DNA of 43,142 nt from DASCNA01 sp036011305 (GCA_036011305.1 DASCNA010000074.1:1-43142); one strand, 5' to 3'. Counted from the first letter of the stretch, positions 1 through 8,176 are shown. Notes: a model not told the origin generated them from the letters alone. Numbers and translations are program-made.

Positions 1-43
1 CTTTTTAATTTGTTAAACTAAATAAGTGTAAAGTTATAATAGG

Positions 44-77
44 CTTCTTCAAGCAGCCTGCAGGCTGCTTGAAGAAG
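44..77. repeat. Perfect 34-bp palindrome without loop
   Basis: Arm CTTCTTCAAGCAGCCTG (44-60) is followed directly by its exact reverse complement (61-77), centred on CCTGCAGG. It is much richer in GC than its surroundings. Neither side carries a T tract, so a classical intrinsic terminator is not well supported. It may be a terminator-like or REP-like element of a gene lying left of the window, or a protein-binding site. Confidence 0.8.
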
Positions 78-182
78 AACTGACAGCTATGGAAATATAT
101 TTAATATTACCTATGGAACTTATTCTAGTATTGACAAAAATTAAGAGCTTATACAAAAGATGATTATGAGCATTTAAAAGAA

Positions 183-647
183 ATGCTCAATAATAAGGAA
201 CTAAGAGAATTACTGACTGACAAAATTATCTATCCCTACCGTCTTGAAGAACATGAAAAGTGGATAGAATCTTTTTCAGGGAACAGTGATGGAGTATTTG
301 AGTTTGCAATAGAACTAAAACAGGAAAAATTATATATCGGTTCTTGCGGAATTCAGGAAATAGATCAGAAAAACAGGATAGGAGAAATAGGCATATCCAT
401 CAAAAAAGAATATTGGGGAAAAGGTTATGGTACAGAAGCGTTTAACCTTTTAGTAAACTTCTGTTTTGAAGAAGTAAATCTGAATAAAATCAAACTTAAT
501 GTTTTTGATTTTAATAAAAGGGGCATTTCTTCATATAAAAAACTTGGTTTTAAGCAGGAGGGATGCCTGAGAGAAGAGATCTACAGATTTGGCAGATACA
601 ATGATGTAATTGTGATGGGGTTATTAAAATCAGAATGGAAAAAATAA
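183..647 (+). CDS. GNAT-family N-acetyltransferase (RimJ/RimL type), 5' end frameshifted
   Basis: Transfers an acetyl group from acetyl-CoA to an amine; the substrate cannot be told from sequence. The acetyl-CoA binding loop is visible as GKGYGTEA near residues 79-86, after the GEIGISIKKEYWG strand, and the ending GFKQEGCLREE...GRYNDVIVMGLL is typical of the RimL/SpeG group. The open frame from ATG 183 lacks strand beta-1. In-frame codons upstream (138-182) encode LRAYTKDDYEHLKE, a perfect beta-1/alpha-1 for this family, but they run into TGA at 132. Removing one A from the run at 136-140 would join a TTG at 131 to this frame and give MTKLRAYTKDD. The gene is therefore probably broken by a one-base insertion, or that base is a sequencing error. 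No operon partner is seen. Confidence 0.8.
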   Translation: MLNNKELRELLTDKIIYPYRLEEHEKWIESFSGNSDGVFEFAIELKQEKLYIGSCGIQEIDQKNRIGEIGISIKKEYWGKGYGTEAFNLLVNFCFEEVNLNKIKLNVFDFNKRGISSYKKLGFKQEGCLREEIYRFGRYNDVIVMGLLKSEWKK

Positions 648-774
648 ATTTAAAAAAACAAACTTAGTTAGACAAAAAGGAACTCTATACAGATCTTCTG
701 TATTGTATTTCAGTTGATAATGTACTGGATTATATTACATGTTTAATTTGTTTTGCTATAAACAGGACTAACTC

Positions 775-917
775 AGTTTATTTGAAATTTATATATTGCT
801 ATTTCTATTTCTTTCTGGATACACGGTTGTAGATAAAGGCTATTACTATACCTGCTATTGCACCATCAAAAAATCCCCAGATTGCACCGATTATGCCACC
901 TATAAATGATGGAGAAA
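775..917. repeat. Direct repeat, copy A (3' end of small membrane-protein gene)
   Basis: This stretch matches 4987-5131 in the same orientation. Over the last 111 bases (807-917 against 5021-5131) there are only about three differences; the left part, which is 3' flanking DNA, is looser. Read on the minus strand it encodes the last 35 or so residues (GGIIGAIWGFFDGAIAGI and on) of the protein at 5018-5269, so it is a gene fragment. At 917/918 it switches abruptly to transposase sequence. Confidence 0.85.
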
Positions 918-1447
918 GAGGGTATGGCAATCTTCTTTTTGATATTTGTAAAGAACTCTATAATGATGGCAAACGTGGGAGACCCAAATCTGTTCTTCCT
1001 GAAGGTGTAAAAGTTAAGCTCAAAAATAAAGGCAGTCAAAAGAATAAAAGAGGTCCAAAAAGGCAAAAATATCAGACTCCTGTACCCGAACACCTTAAGA
1101 CTAAACAAAATATAGGTAACAGTGATATTCATACCAATCATTGTGAATGGCAAAATGCTGCACTGAGAAGGAAAAATTCTACATACAGAAGAAAAACAAA
1201 TACTTATGCCAAGGAAAAAGAAAGGTTACAGATAACATTAGATGATTACTGGATAGTCCATAATTTTATTCGTGTCCGCCACACAATAAAAAAAATTCCT
1301 GCTGTTGCTATGGGGATTATTGATACTGCCATAGCTGGACAGGAATACTACAACTTAGGAGATACTGATGGAGATATTAAATCAAACCGAAGTAGTGCCT
1401 ATTACCTGAAATGTAACTTAATTCCAAATAATACAAACAAACCATAA
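918..1447 (+). pseudogene. Transposase, C-terminal fragment fused to repeat copy A
   Basis: The recognisable part encodes GRPKSVLPEGVKVKLKNKG, then HTNHCEWQNAALRRKNSTYRR, YAKEKERLQITLDDYWIVHNF and the tail IPAVAMGI. This is the end of a DDE-type transposase of the kind with the H-N-H...N..LRR..S.YRR signature; the exact IS family is not certain (IS1-like is one possibility). An open frame starts at ATG 893, but its first residues are antisense to the duplicated membrane-protein fragment, so that start is an artefact of the junction at 917/918. The N-terminal half, including most of the catalytic core, is missing. It ends at TAA 1445-1447 without a visible inverted repeat. Confidence 0.75.
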
Positions 1448-1459
1448 TTCATAATTATA

Positions 1460-1504
1460 GGTAAAAATTTTACCATTATTATACATGAAGGTAAAATTTT
1501 TACC
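1460..1504. promoter_or_regulatory. Two 15-bp palindromes 30 bp apart
   Basis: GGTAAAAATTTTACC (1460-1474) and GGTAAAATTTTTACC (1490-1504) are each perfect palindromes around one central base. Their centres are 30 bp apart, close to three helical turns, which would suit two dimers on one DNA face. They sit in the 320-bp gap between the transposase fragment and the FkbM gene, about 265 bp before its start. The rest of the gap is very AT-rich and shows nothing else. Operator function is inferred; a degenerate IS end is the alternative. Confidence 0.4.
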
Positions 1505-1767
1505 TTATTTCTTAAACAAAATATGACTTTTTTATATTACAAAATATACAAATCATTGTAAGGTAGTATGCATTACTGGATTAAAGAAACTGTTTACACT
1601 TTTATAATTAAGTAAACGAAATTTAGGTATATTAATAATAATATTAGGAGTTATTTTTAACCTGTGTTTTGTTTGAATTAAGTTTAATTCAGAACAGAAA
1701 AATTTGAATAAATAAATATCAAAATTATTAGTTTTTTAATAAATCGTTAATTAAATGTAGGTAAAGA

Positions 1768-2625
1768 ATGAATAAGGAAGAAGCATTAAGGTTTGGGCAT
1801 AGTCGAATAGGTGAATATGTTATATATATATATCGAAAGATATTTGCAAGAAAATGTTTTATATTTGTTAACAGAACTCTATTCCATTTAAGCTTAAGGG
1901 GACTAGGCGTTTTGAATTTTAGCATTAAAAATACTTCCAAAGTTAGTGGGGAATTATATTTTATTAAAAATATCTTACCCAAATTTATTACTCCCATAAA
2001 ACCAATAATTTTTGATATAGGAGCTAACGAAGGAGATTATACTAAAGATATAATTAATAATTTCCCACGAGTGGATATTTTTGCATTCGAGCCACATCCT
2101 AAAACATTCTCAAGATTAAAAATAAATACAGCATCTGACAATGTAAATTTATATAATTTAGCAATGGGTGATACTCAATCTAAGATGACTTTATATGATA
2201 TAGAGGGAGATGGCTCGGTTGGAGCGACTCTACATTCTAAAGTTCTTACTGAACTATATAAAAAAGATATTACTAGTTATGAAGTTAATGTAGAAACTTT
2301 AGATAACTTTGTTGCAAAAGCAAAAATAAATGAAATTGATTTACTAAAAATTGATGTTGAAGGTAATGAGTTAGCCATACTTAAAGGTGCTTCAAAGTTA
2401 CTAAAAAGCAATAAAATAAAATGCATTCATTTTGAATTTAATGAAATGAATGTAATTTCGAGGACTTTTTCTAGAGACATTAGAAACACCCTCGTAGATT
2501 ATAATCTTTATAGATTACTACCTAATGGCTTAATTAATTTAGATGATTTATTTACAATTGAAAAAGAACTTTTTGGGTATCAAAACATTATTGCATTGCC
2601 AAAGTCTTTTAGTGTCAAGTTTTAA
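1768..2625 (+). CDS. FkbM family SAM-dependent methyltransferase
   Basis: O-methyltransferases of this family usually methylate sugars or polyketides and are common in surface-polysaccharide loci. The SAM-binding motif I is FDIGANEGDY at residues 82-91, followed by an acidic motif at FAFEPHPKTF and the family's characteristic LLKIDVEGNELAILKGA near residues 193-210. At 285 residues it is full length for the family, including an N-terminal extension of about 75 residues. The start is the first ATG after an AT-rich leader; only a weak ribosome binding site (GGTAAAG) is seen. It stands alone, surrounded by transposon debris, so it is probably acquired cargo. Its sugar target is unknown. Confidence 0.85.
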   Translation: MNKEEALRFGHSRIGEYVIYIYRKIFARKCFIFVNRTLFHLSLRGLGVLNFSIKNTSKVSGELYFIKNILPKFITPIKPIIFDIGANEGDYTKDIINNFPRVDIFAFEPHPKTFSRLKINTASDNVNLYNLAMGDTQSKMTLYDIEGDGSVGATLHSKVLTELYKKDITSYEVNVETLDNFVAKAKINEIDLLKIDVEGNELAILKGASKLLKSNKIKCIHFEFNEMNVISRTFSRDIRNTLVDYNLYRLLPNGLINLDDLFTIEKELFGYQNIIALPKSFSVKF

Positions 2626-2680
2626 TATTTATTATTGAATAATCTGATATCTGGGTACATCTACAAGTAGAGGTCTAATC

Positions 2681-2698
2681 GGCTTTGTTGCATGATTC
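2681..2698 (+). repeat. Left inverted repeat of an IS5/IS903-like element
   Basis: GGCTTTGTTGCATGATTC resembles the terminal repeats of IS903-like members of the IS5 family, and lies about 85 bp before the degraded IS5-type transposase. No matching right repeat ending in GCAACAAAGCC was found downstream. Confidence 0.5.
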
Positions 2699-2783
2699 GA
2701 AATCAGCTGGAAATTTTAAATATTGCGATTATTTTTTATTCCTTTTGTTATCAATATATAACCTAATCATTGAAGGCTTCCAT

Positions 2784-3145
2784 ATGTCATCCCGCAAAAA
2801 CCGCAAAGGTACTTCTGTTTATCGAGTAAAGAACTGACCCAAATATAATAACGCTCTTAAGAATCGAGGTAAGATTGTATTTATGATTACTGAAAATTTA
2901 GAGAAGTCCTAGTATGTTCCCAGCTTCGAAAAGATGCTGTTTTATCAGCAGACGCAGCCAATAGCCCTACCAAACGTGATGAAAATATAATAAAAATAAA
3001 GAAAGATGGACGATACCTCTGGGAATTAAACTCAGGACACAGCAAGCGAAATTCTATAGAAAACACGATGTACAGATATAAAGCAATATTCGGAGGTAAG
3101 CTAGACTTCAAAAATATACGGGGGTGTAACAGGATACGTGTGTAA
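2784..3145 (+). pseudogene. IS5-family transposase, internally deleted and nonsense-mutated
   Basis: The 5' piece from ATG 2784 reads KNRKGTSVYRVKN, stop, PKYNNALKNRGKIVFMI and so on: the start of an IS5-family (IS903 group) transposase. It has TGA at the Trp of the usual YRVKNW motif and TAG at a second probable Trp (EKSW). After a shift of frame and loss of roughly the central half, the C-terminal part follows in another frame (about 2930-3145): RDENIIKIKKDGRYLWELN and then RNSIENTMYRYKAIFG. That contains the R-(3)-E-(6)-K part of the catalytic signature, with the family's Tyr replaced by His. It is clearly inactive. Confidence 0.75.
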
Positions 3146-3233
3146 ATGACCAATTTTGGCTAATATTAGGTTATAATTCCTTGAACCCTAAGTGTTAATA
3201 AAACCTTTATCCAAAATCACTTTCCCTCATTCA

Positions 3234-4835
3234 TCAGCTAGCCTTTTCAAAGAATATTTCATTATTTATAAATTCAGTTATAGATGGTAGATCTATTTCC
3301 AAATCAAGGATATATTCCCCAAATCTCTTTATATGAAATGTCATGTATGGAGATATGTAGCTAATCAATTCCTTTGTTATTTTTACACTTTCTTTTTTAA
3401 ACTGATTACATATTTCAGCTATATCTATAACATTTTGCAGCATAATAGCATTCGCAATGAGACTATTATATTTAACAGCTTTTTCCATCTCATCCGGGTT
3501 ATTAGATGTTGAAAGGTATTTAGAACCAAACCTTATCCAATCAGATAAGCCATTATACGATTCTGCTTTATTTGTTGTTGCAGTAATTGTTTGTCTTAAG
3601 TTCTTATCTGAAGCATATTTCAAAAGAAAAACAGTTCTTATTACTTTACCTAACTCCTGAAACGCTTTATAAAGTTTATTTTGATAGTTGTATGAGCTCA
3701 ATTTAGATAGAACAAATGATGATGAGACTTTGCCATGTTTTATAGAAATTGCTACTTGCATTAAATCCTTCCAATGTTTGGATAATAGTTCCCAATCTAT
3801 TTCACTGTCGCAAAACATTGTATCAATATTATTATAAGTAATTTCCTTTGATGTTTTATAAAGCTTCAGGTCTTTCCAGTTACGTATTCTGGGCATTAAG
3901 TCAATCCCTAATAAATATGTTAATCCGAATACAGGTAATGATTGTCACTAGGTATCTGAGTGTATTATTTGAGGTTGAATTTCAGATGCATTTTTAAGTA
4001 ATCCATCAATTATATGTATAGCCTCCCAAACGCCACATTGAATAAAAGTCGAAAAGATTGCAATATAATTATCTGCAACATGGTGATAAGCAATTCCTCC
4101 TTTTTTACAATATCGAAAATGATGCTCTGATATCATGTTTTCATCATAAATATCATCAAATGTTCCATCACCCGCTCCTCTTACTCCTTCTCCCCAGCCT
4201 TTAACAATCGGAAAGGTATTAGTAACATTATTTATTATTGCACTGGCTTGATTAAGTTTATTTACATTAACGTGTTTTTTATTGTCTCTTGATAGTGTTT
4301 TAGCCTCAATATTTGTCCTGATATGTTTAGCAGTTTGCTTCGTCCCCAAGCTTGTTCCATAACAAAATGGCAGTAGGATATAAGTTGCTAATGGATTTTC
4401 TAATTTAGGATCAGTTCCAGAAATGGGGCCGAAAACATCCGCCCAACCGGTGTAGTAATTTGTATTGCTCAAAATATCGAGCAAAGATCGCTCAGGCATT
4501 CTTTTATCATTCTCTCAAGTTTATCAGCTTCTTCATTTTTGGATTTAGGGTCATATTTCTTCAATACAGGTCTACCATCATCTTCATAGATGACAAAATC
4601 TGGGATATTAAAATAATTATCGTCAACTTTTTTGCCATAGTATTAAGCATATTTTTTAGTGTGCCTACAAAATCATTTTCATTATTATCTATTTTTACTT
4701 CATTGGTATACTCAGGCAGTACTTTTAGGCATTCTTGCCAGGGCATTAAATCTTTTCTGTAGTCAGAATAAGTATTGGCTTTCTCAACATACAAGTCTCC
4801 TGCTTTTAATCCTTTTGAGGCATATTCGACTAGCC
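3234..4835 (-). pseudogene. Tn3-family transposase, 5'-truncated with stops and frameshifts
   Basis: The minus strand encodes the C-terminal half of a Tn3-type DDE transposase. From the 5' side it reads LKAGDLYVEKANTYSDYRKD (about 4835-4740), NYFNIPDFVIYEDDGRP (about 4600), SLLDILSNTNYYTGWADVFGP, HHFRYCKKGGIAYHHVADNY, CGVWEAIHIIDGLLKN, LPVFGLTYLLGIDLMPRIRN and, near the end, YISPYMTFHIKRFGEYILDL. Frameshifts are near 4640 and 4500. Two consecutive stop codons, TAG (3948-3950) and TGA (3945-3947), replace the Gln-Gly of the HADTQGQSLPVFGL motif, and the frame continues intact on both sides. The N-terminal half is missing beyond about 4835. No resolvase, res site or 38-bp Tn3 end was recognised. 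Confidence 0.85.
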
Positions 4836-4986
4836 CAGTTTACCTGTTTGATCATTATTCAATCACTATTATCTTTTTACAGCATTCCTGAGCATTATAT
4901 GCGGTATGTTGTTTAATTTTATAGAAAGCAAATTTTTAGTTTTTAAAAAACTTTAATATCAATGACTTATTAATGCACTTGAGTAA

Positions 4987-5131
4987 AGTTTATTTGTGAT
5001 TTGAGTATTGTTATTTGCTATTTCTTTCTGGATACTCGGTTGTAGATAAAGGCTATTAGTATACCTGCTATTGCACCATCAAAAAATCCCCAGATTGCAC
5101 CGATTATACCACCTATAAATGATGGAGAAAA
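4987..5131. repeat. Direct repeat, copy B (within intact membrane-protein gene)
   Basis: Partner of 775-917 in the same orientation. This copy is part of the intact minus-strand gene 5018-5269 and its 3' flank, so it is the probable parent copy. The DNA between the Tn3 remnant (about 4836) and this repeat holds no recognisable gene. Confidence 0.85.
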
Positions 5132-5269
5132 TCCGATATAAAGCGATGACATTCCTTCCATCAATTCTACCCCCCAGCCGAAACCTGCAACCCATCCCAG
5201 AAACAGCATATAAAGTCCCCATGTAATTCCCAAAGCAAGTGCTAAACCTTTCACACTAATTTTTTTCAT
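5018..5269 (-). CDS. Small two-to-three-helix membrane protein (often annotated bacteriophage holin)
   Basis: An 83-residue hydrophobic protein starting MKKISVKGLALALGITWGLY, with glycine-rich helices at about residues 8-30 and 50-78 and a positively charged tail (NRVSRKK). Proteins with this LALGITWG...SPSFIGGIIGAIWGFFDG pattern are widespread in bacterial and archaeal genomes and are commonly named bacteriophage holin, although they are not phage-linked here; the true role is unknown. Its ATG overlaps the stop of the upstream MFS gene by four bases (ATGA), so it is translationally coupled to that transporter and may assist it. A fragment of its 3' end is duplicated at 775-917. Confidence 0.75.
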   Translation of the reverse strand: MKKISVKGLALALGITWGLYMLFLGWVAGFGWGVELMEGMSSLYIGFSPSFIGGIIGAIWGFFDGAIAGILIAFIYNRVSRKK

Positions 5270-6486
5270 CTACTACACTCTCCTTTTGTTTCCTGCATTT
5301 TTTTAGGTATTATTAGTTCTTTATGTATTGCTATTAAGATAATTAAGTTTATTACTGCAAAAACAGTAAAACTAAAAGCCAAAGTAAACTGAGAATAGTG
5401 GAAAAAAGATATTATCCAAGAGGCAACAGCCCAAATTATAACCCAGATTGTACATTGAAGTGCAGTTGCTATTGCTGCAGTCTCGTGAAATAAGGATAGA
5501 CTCAATGTCATTCCATTTATAAATAGGAAACCAATGTTCATTATGATCAGAAAACAAAACAGAGTGGAAATAATTAAATTCATATACCCTAAATAAGTTA
5601 TAATTACAAATATAACAGAGATAAAAGTGGATAATACAATACTTGTTTTTATTAAAAAAATCGGACTTATTTTCTTTAACAGAATCCTGTTGAAAAAGCT
5701 GGAAATCAGATAAGCCCCCCCCATCATTAAAGCTATTACACCATAATAATAAGGAGTAATAGTGAATATATTCTGATATAAAAATGGACCTACAGCATAA
5801 AATGCAATTACACTACTCCATGACACTGCAATTAATACTGACAGCCATAGAAATTGTTTATGGAGTAAAATATTATTTATAACTTTATATACTTTTTTAA
5901 ATGAAACTTGATTTTCTCTTTGAGATTTTGCTAAAGTTTCCGGCATAAAGAATAAAACTGCAATTAAAAGACTGCCTATAAATAACGCAAGAAAAATGAA
6001 TATAATCTGCCAATCAAAAAAATGAACTAAAACACCACCAATATACGGGGCTGCCAAAGGTACTGTAGAATATGCAATATTAGCGTAAGTAAAAGCACTG
6101 ATTAATTTTTCCCCTTCAAATATGTCCAGTAATATCGGAGAAGACAATACATAAAAAGCAGCGCCTGCTCCCTGTATAAATCTACCGATTAGAAATACTG
6201 AAATATTAGGAGAAAAAATGGATATCAGACTTCCGATGAGAGTACAGGCAAGTCCAGCTACCAAAAATTGTTTCCTCCCGTAAATGTCACCGAGGATTCC
6301 ATACGGCATAAAACTTATTCCAGCTCCCAAAAGATAAATTGAAAGAGAAATCTGCGTCATGCTTGCACTGCATTTAAAATATTCTGCTATTTTAGGTAGA
6401 GCAGGCAGATATATATCAATATAAGTTTGAAAAACTACTGCTGATATAATAGCAATAGAAGCAATAAAATTCTTATTCTCTGACAT
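5266..6486 (-). CDS. MFS multidrug transporter, Bcr/CflA (DHA1) family
   Basis: A proton-driven drug or metabolite exporter of the inner membrane. The 406 residues give twelve predicted membrane helices. The family signature between helices 2 and 3 is visible as GILGDIYGRKQFLVAG, followed by RFIQGAGAAFYVLSSPILLDIF in helix 4; the opening IDIYLPALPKIAEYF is characteristic of Bcr/CflA proteins. Helix 5 has the antiporter-type AAPYIGGVLV motif. It lies 27 bp after the secreted coiled-coil gene and overlaps the next gene by four bases, which suggests one minus-strand operon (7500 to 5018). The substrate cannot be predicted. Confidence 0.88.
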   Translation of the reverse strand: MSENKNFIASIAIISAVVFQTYIDIYLPALPKIAEYFKCSASMTQISLSIYLLGAGISFMPYGILGDIYGRKQFLVAGLACTLIGSLISIFSPNISVFLIGRFIQGAGAAFYVLSSPILLDIFEGEKLISAFTYANIAYSTVPLAAPYIGGVLVHFFDWQIIFIFLALFIGSLLIAVLFFMPETLAKSQRENQVSFKKVYKVINNILLHKQFLWLSVLIAVSWSSVIAFYAVGPFLYQNIFTITPYYYGVIALMMGGAYLISSFFNRILLKKISPIFLIKTSIVLSTFISVIFVIITYLGYMNLIISTLFCFLIIMNIGFLFINGMTLSLSLFHETAAIATALQCTIWVIIWAVASWIISFFHYSQFTLAFSFTVFAVINLIILIAIHKELIIPKKMQETKGECSR

Positions 6487-6513
6487 AAATAAACCACTAA
6501 GAAAATTAAGTCA

Positions 6514-7500
6514 TTAAATTGAATTTAAAACTTTAATAGTTTCCAGTTGTTTGTTATAACGTTTGATTTCAATTTTAAATCTTGTAAATTTTAAATACAG
6601 GTCTGTATCTATTTTCTTCAGCAGAGGTACTGTTTTATATCCGTCATCTGTTTTATAGGAAGTATTACCTGCAACATATAGGACATCATCTTTTAGATGA
6701 ATAATTTCACCTTTGGAAAACTTATCTGTTTTAACTCCGTCTATCCAAAACAGTATCTGTTTATTTCTTCCTCTATAGTCAGTACTTTTAGAAGATGTGA
6801 CTTTGCATAGCATCTCATAAATACTCTTAATCTGGAATACAGTAACACTTTCTGAAATAGTGCCCATATCACCATTTTTCATATTTTCAGGAGACATTGA
6901 TTTATAATAAAAACCTTTATTGTTTTCCAGTTTCTCAAATAAATCTTTTTTATCTGACAGTTTTTTTTCATTTTTTTCTATAACCTGCTGCTGTATTTCA
7001 CCTGTTCTAAAAAACCAGGCACCGTTTCTTAAACTGTAATTGCTTTTCAATGATGGATTAATTTCTCCATTTTTATATTCTTCGATAATTTTCTGATTTT
7101 TGTCTATATTCGATTTTAAACTTTTAAGTTCTGAAGACTTTGCATCTTCAGAATCTTCCATCAGTTCCTCAAAATCCTCTAAAGTAGTTTTATTAATTTT
7201 TGGTTCAAGTTTATTTAATTCATCTTTTAAGATATTGATTTTATTATTTAACTGCCCGATAGTCATAGTGATAGAATCTTTTCTAATTAAAGCTTTTCTG
7301 ATATCTTCTATCGAACCATCAGTGAAATTACTGGATTTTATAATCTCTTCTTTTCCCTTAGATTTAAAGTAAACATTTGGTGCCTTAAAGTTCTGTATTT
7401 CAATATCAGTATAGACAACACCATTTTTTGTAGTCAGGTCCAGGGTATAAGCCTGTATGCTAAATAGGCAGCAAAGCAGTAATGGTACTATAAATCTCAT
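6514..7500 (-). CDS. Secreted/periplasmic coiled-coil protein of unknown function
   Basis: A 328-residue protein with a clear signal peptide (MRFIVPLLLCCLFSIQAYT, cleavage probably near residue 18-20). The next segment, LDLTTKNGVVYTDIEI, resembles the short beta domain that opens many uncharacterised periplasmic proteins of the PVC group. Residues about 75-200 are rich in Lys, Glu, Asn and Leu and look like a long coiled coil; the C-terminal part (SVTVFQIKSIYEMLC and on) is mixed alpha/beta with no motif I recognise. It is the first gene of the probable operon with the MFS transporter, so it may be an envelope accessory to export, but this is only context. Confidence 0.6.
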   Translation of the reverse strand: MRFIVPLLLCCLFSIQAYTLDLTTKNGVVYTDIEIQNFKAPNVYFKSKGKEEIIKSSNFTDGSIEDIRKALIRKDSITMTIGQLNNKINILKDELNKLEPKINKTTLEDFEELMEDSEDAKSSELKSLKSNIDKNQKIIEEYKNGEINPSLKSNYSLRNGAWFFRTGEIQQQVIEKNEKKLSDKKDLFEKLENNKGFYYKSMSPENMKNGDMGTISESVTVFQIKSIYEMLCKVTSSKSTDYRGRNKQILFWIDGVKTDKFSKGEIIHLKDDVLYVAGNTSYKTDDGYKTVPLLKKIDTDLYLKFTRFKIEIKRYNKQLETIKVLNSI

Positions 7501-7595
7501 AATAAAACTCCATATTTGTTTAATTATGATTATAGTATCATTACAGTATTATTGAAATAGATCCGGATAGTGGTTAATAATAAATTAACAATAAT

Positions 7596-7949
7596 TTAGA
7601 TCTCATTAAGTTCTTCAATGATGTAGCAAATGATATTTCTGAAATCTCTCTTCATATGCTCTCTTTCAGATTCAGTAACATCTTCTTTGTTAAATAAATC
7701 CAGTATAAAAGTTTTATTTCCTAACGATTCAAATATATATTCCTGGAAATTATCGTATATTTTTTTTCCTCCGTTTATTTTAAGATAATCGTCCTCATAA
7801 TATCTTTTAAACAATTTTTCTGTTTTTATAAATAAATCATCGTATATATCATCTAGCGTATTACGGTTAATTATTTCAAACTTCAACATGGTATTCAACA
7901 TCCACATCAACTCTTCTATATCTTTTTTGTAATCATAAGAATCATGCAT
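7596..7949 (-). CDS. Hypothetical acidic helical protein
   Basis: A 117-residue protein of unknown family, rich in Asp, Glu, Ile and Tyr and predicted to be mostly helical, without signal peptide, membrane segment or Cys pair. It opens MHDSYDYKKDIEELMWML and ends ICYIIEELNEI. It lies about 95 bp upstream of the secreted coiled-coil gene on the same strand, perhaps as its own unit. The pattern of helices with spaced acids recalls small immunity or regulatory proteins, but nothing specific supports a function. I consider it a real gene because of its clean frame, isolated position and typical codon use. Confidence 0.5.
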   Translation of the reverse strand: MHDSYDYKKDIEELMWMLNTMLKFEIINRNTLDDIYDDLFIKTEKLFKRYYEDDYLKINGGKKIYDNFQEYIFESLGNKTFILDLFNKEDVTESEREHMKRDFRNIICYIIEELNEI

Positions 7950-8086
7950 ATTATTATCCTCAGCTATTTTTCCGTTACAGGATTATTAGTAATTTTATGT
8001 TACCAGCAAATAATTTAAACTTATTTGCTTTTTTTTCTTTAAATTCATTGAAAAAATTTGATAGTGCGACATATTAAATCTTGGTG

Positions 8087-8149
8087 AGGGTTCTGTAATT
8101 ATTCAAATCTCCCTATCCCCACCACATTTGTCCCATTTTACAGAACCCT
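8087..8149. mobile_element. MITE-like element or solo IS ends with 12-bp perfect inverted repeats
   Basis: AGGGTTCTGTAA (8087-8098) is repeated in perfect inverse orientation at 8138-8149, with 39 bp between. Similarity extends outward imperfectly (TGG shared). The inner sequence is unusually C-rich on the plus strand (TCCCTATCCCCACC) and contains no gene. It occupies most of the interest in the 227-bp gap between 7949 and 8177. No clear target-site duplication was seen, so it could also be a large stem-loop. Confidence 0.45.
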
Positions 8150-8176
8150 TGCCACTCTCAACAAAATCTTCATACT

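Larger units (their letters stand above)
775..5131. mobile_element. Decayed mobile island bracketed by 143-145 bp direct repeats
   Basis: Between the two repeat copies lie a transposase C-terminal fragment (918-1447), an FkbM methyltransferase, an IS5-family remnant and a Tn3-family remnant. No intact transposase or integrase remains, so the segment is not mobile by itself. Two explanations fit: insertion next to the 3' end of the small membrane-protein gene with duplication of that end, or a former duplicate of that gene broken by insertions. The edges given are those of the repeats; the true element borders are not known. Confidence 0.5.

Noticed and set aside
866..1153. Minus-strand open frame of 95 codons over the transposase fragment
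   Set aside because: Its codons are antisense to clear transposase sequence and to repeat copy A; it has no recognisable protein features.
3457..4916. Plus-strand open frames (3457-3660, 4460-4762, 4659-4916) over the Tn3 remnant
   Set aside because: All are antisense to recognisable Tn3 transposase sequence on the minus strand or fall in its degenerate flank.
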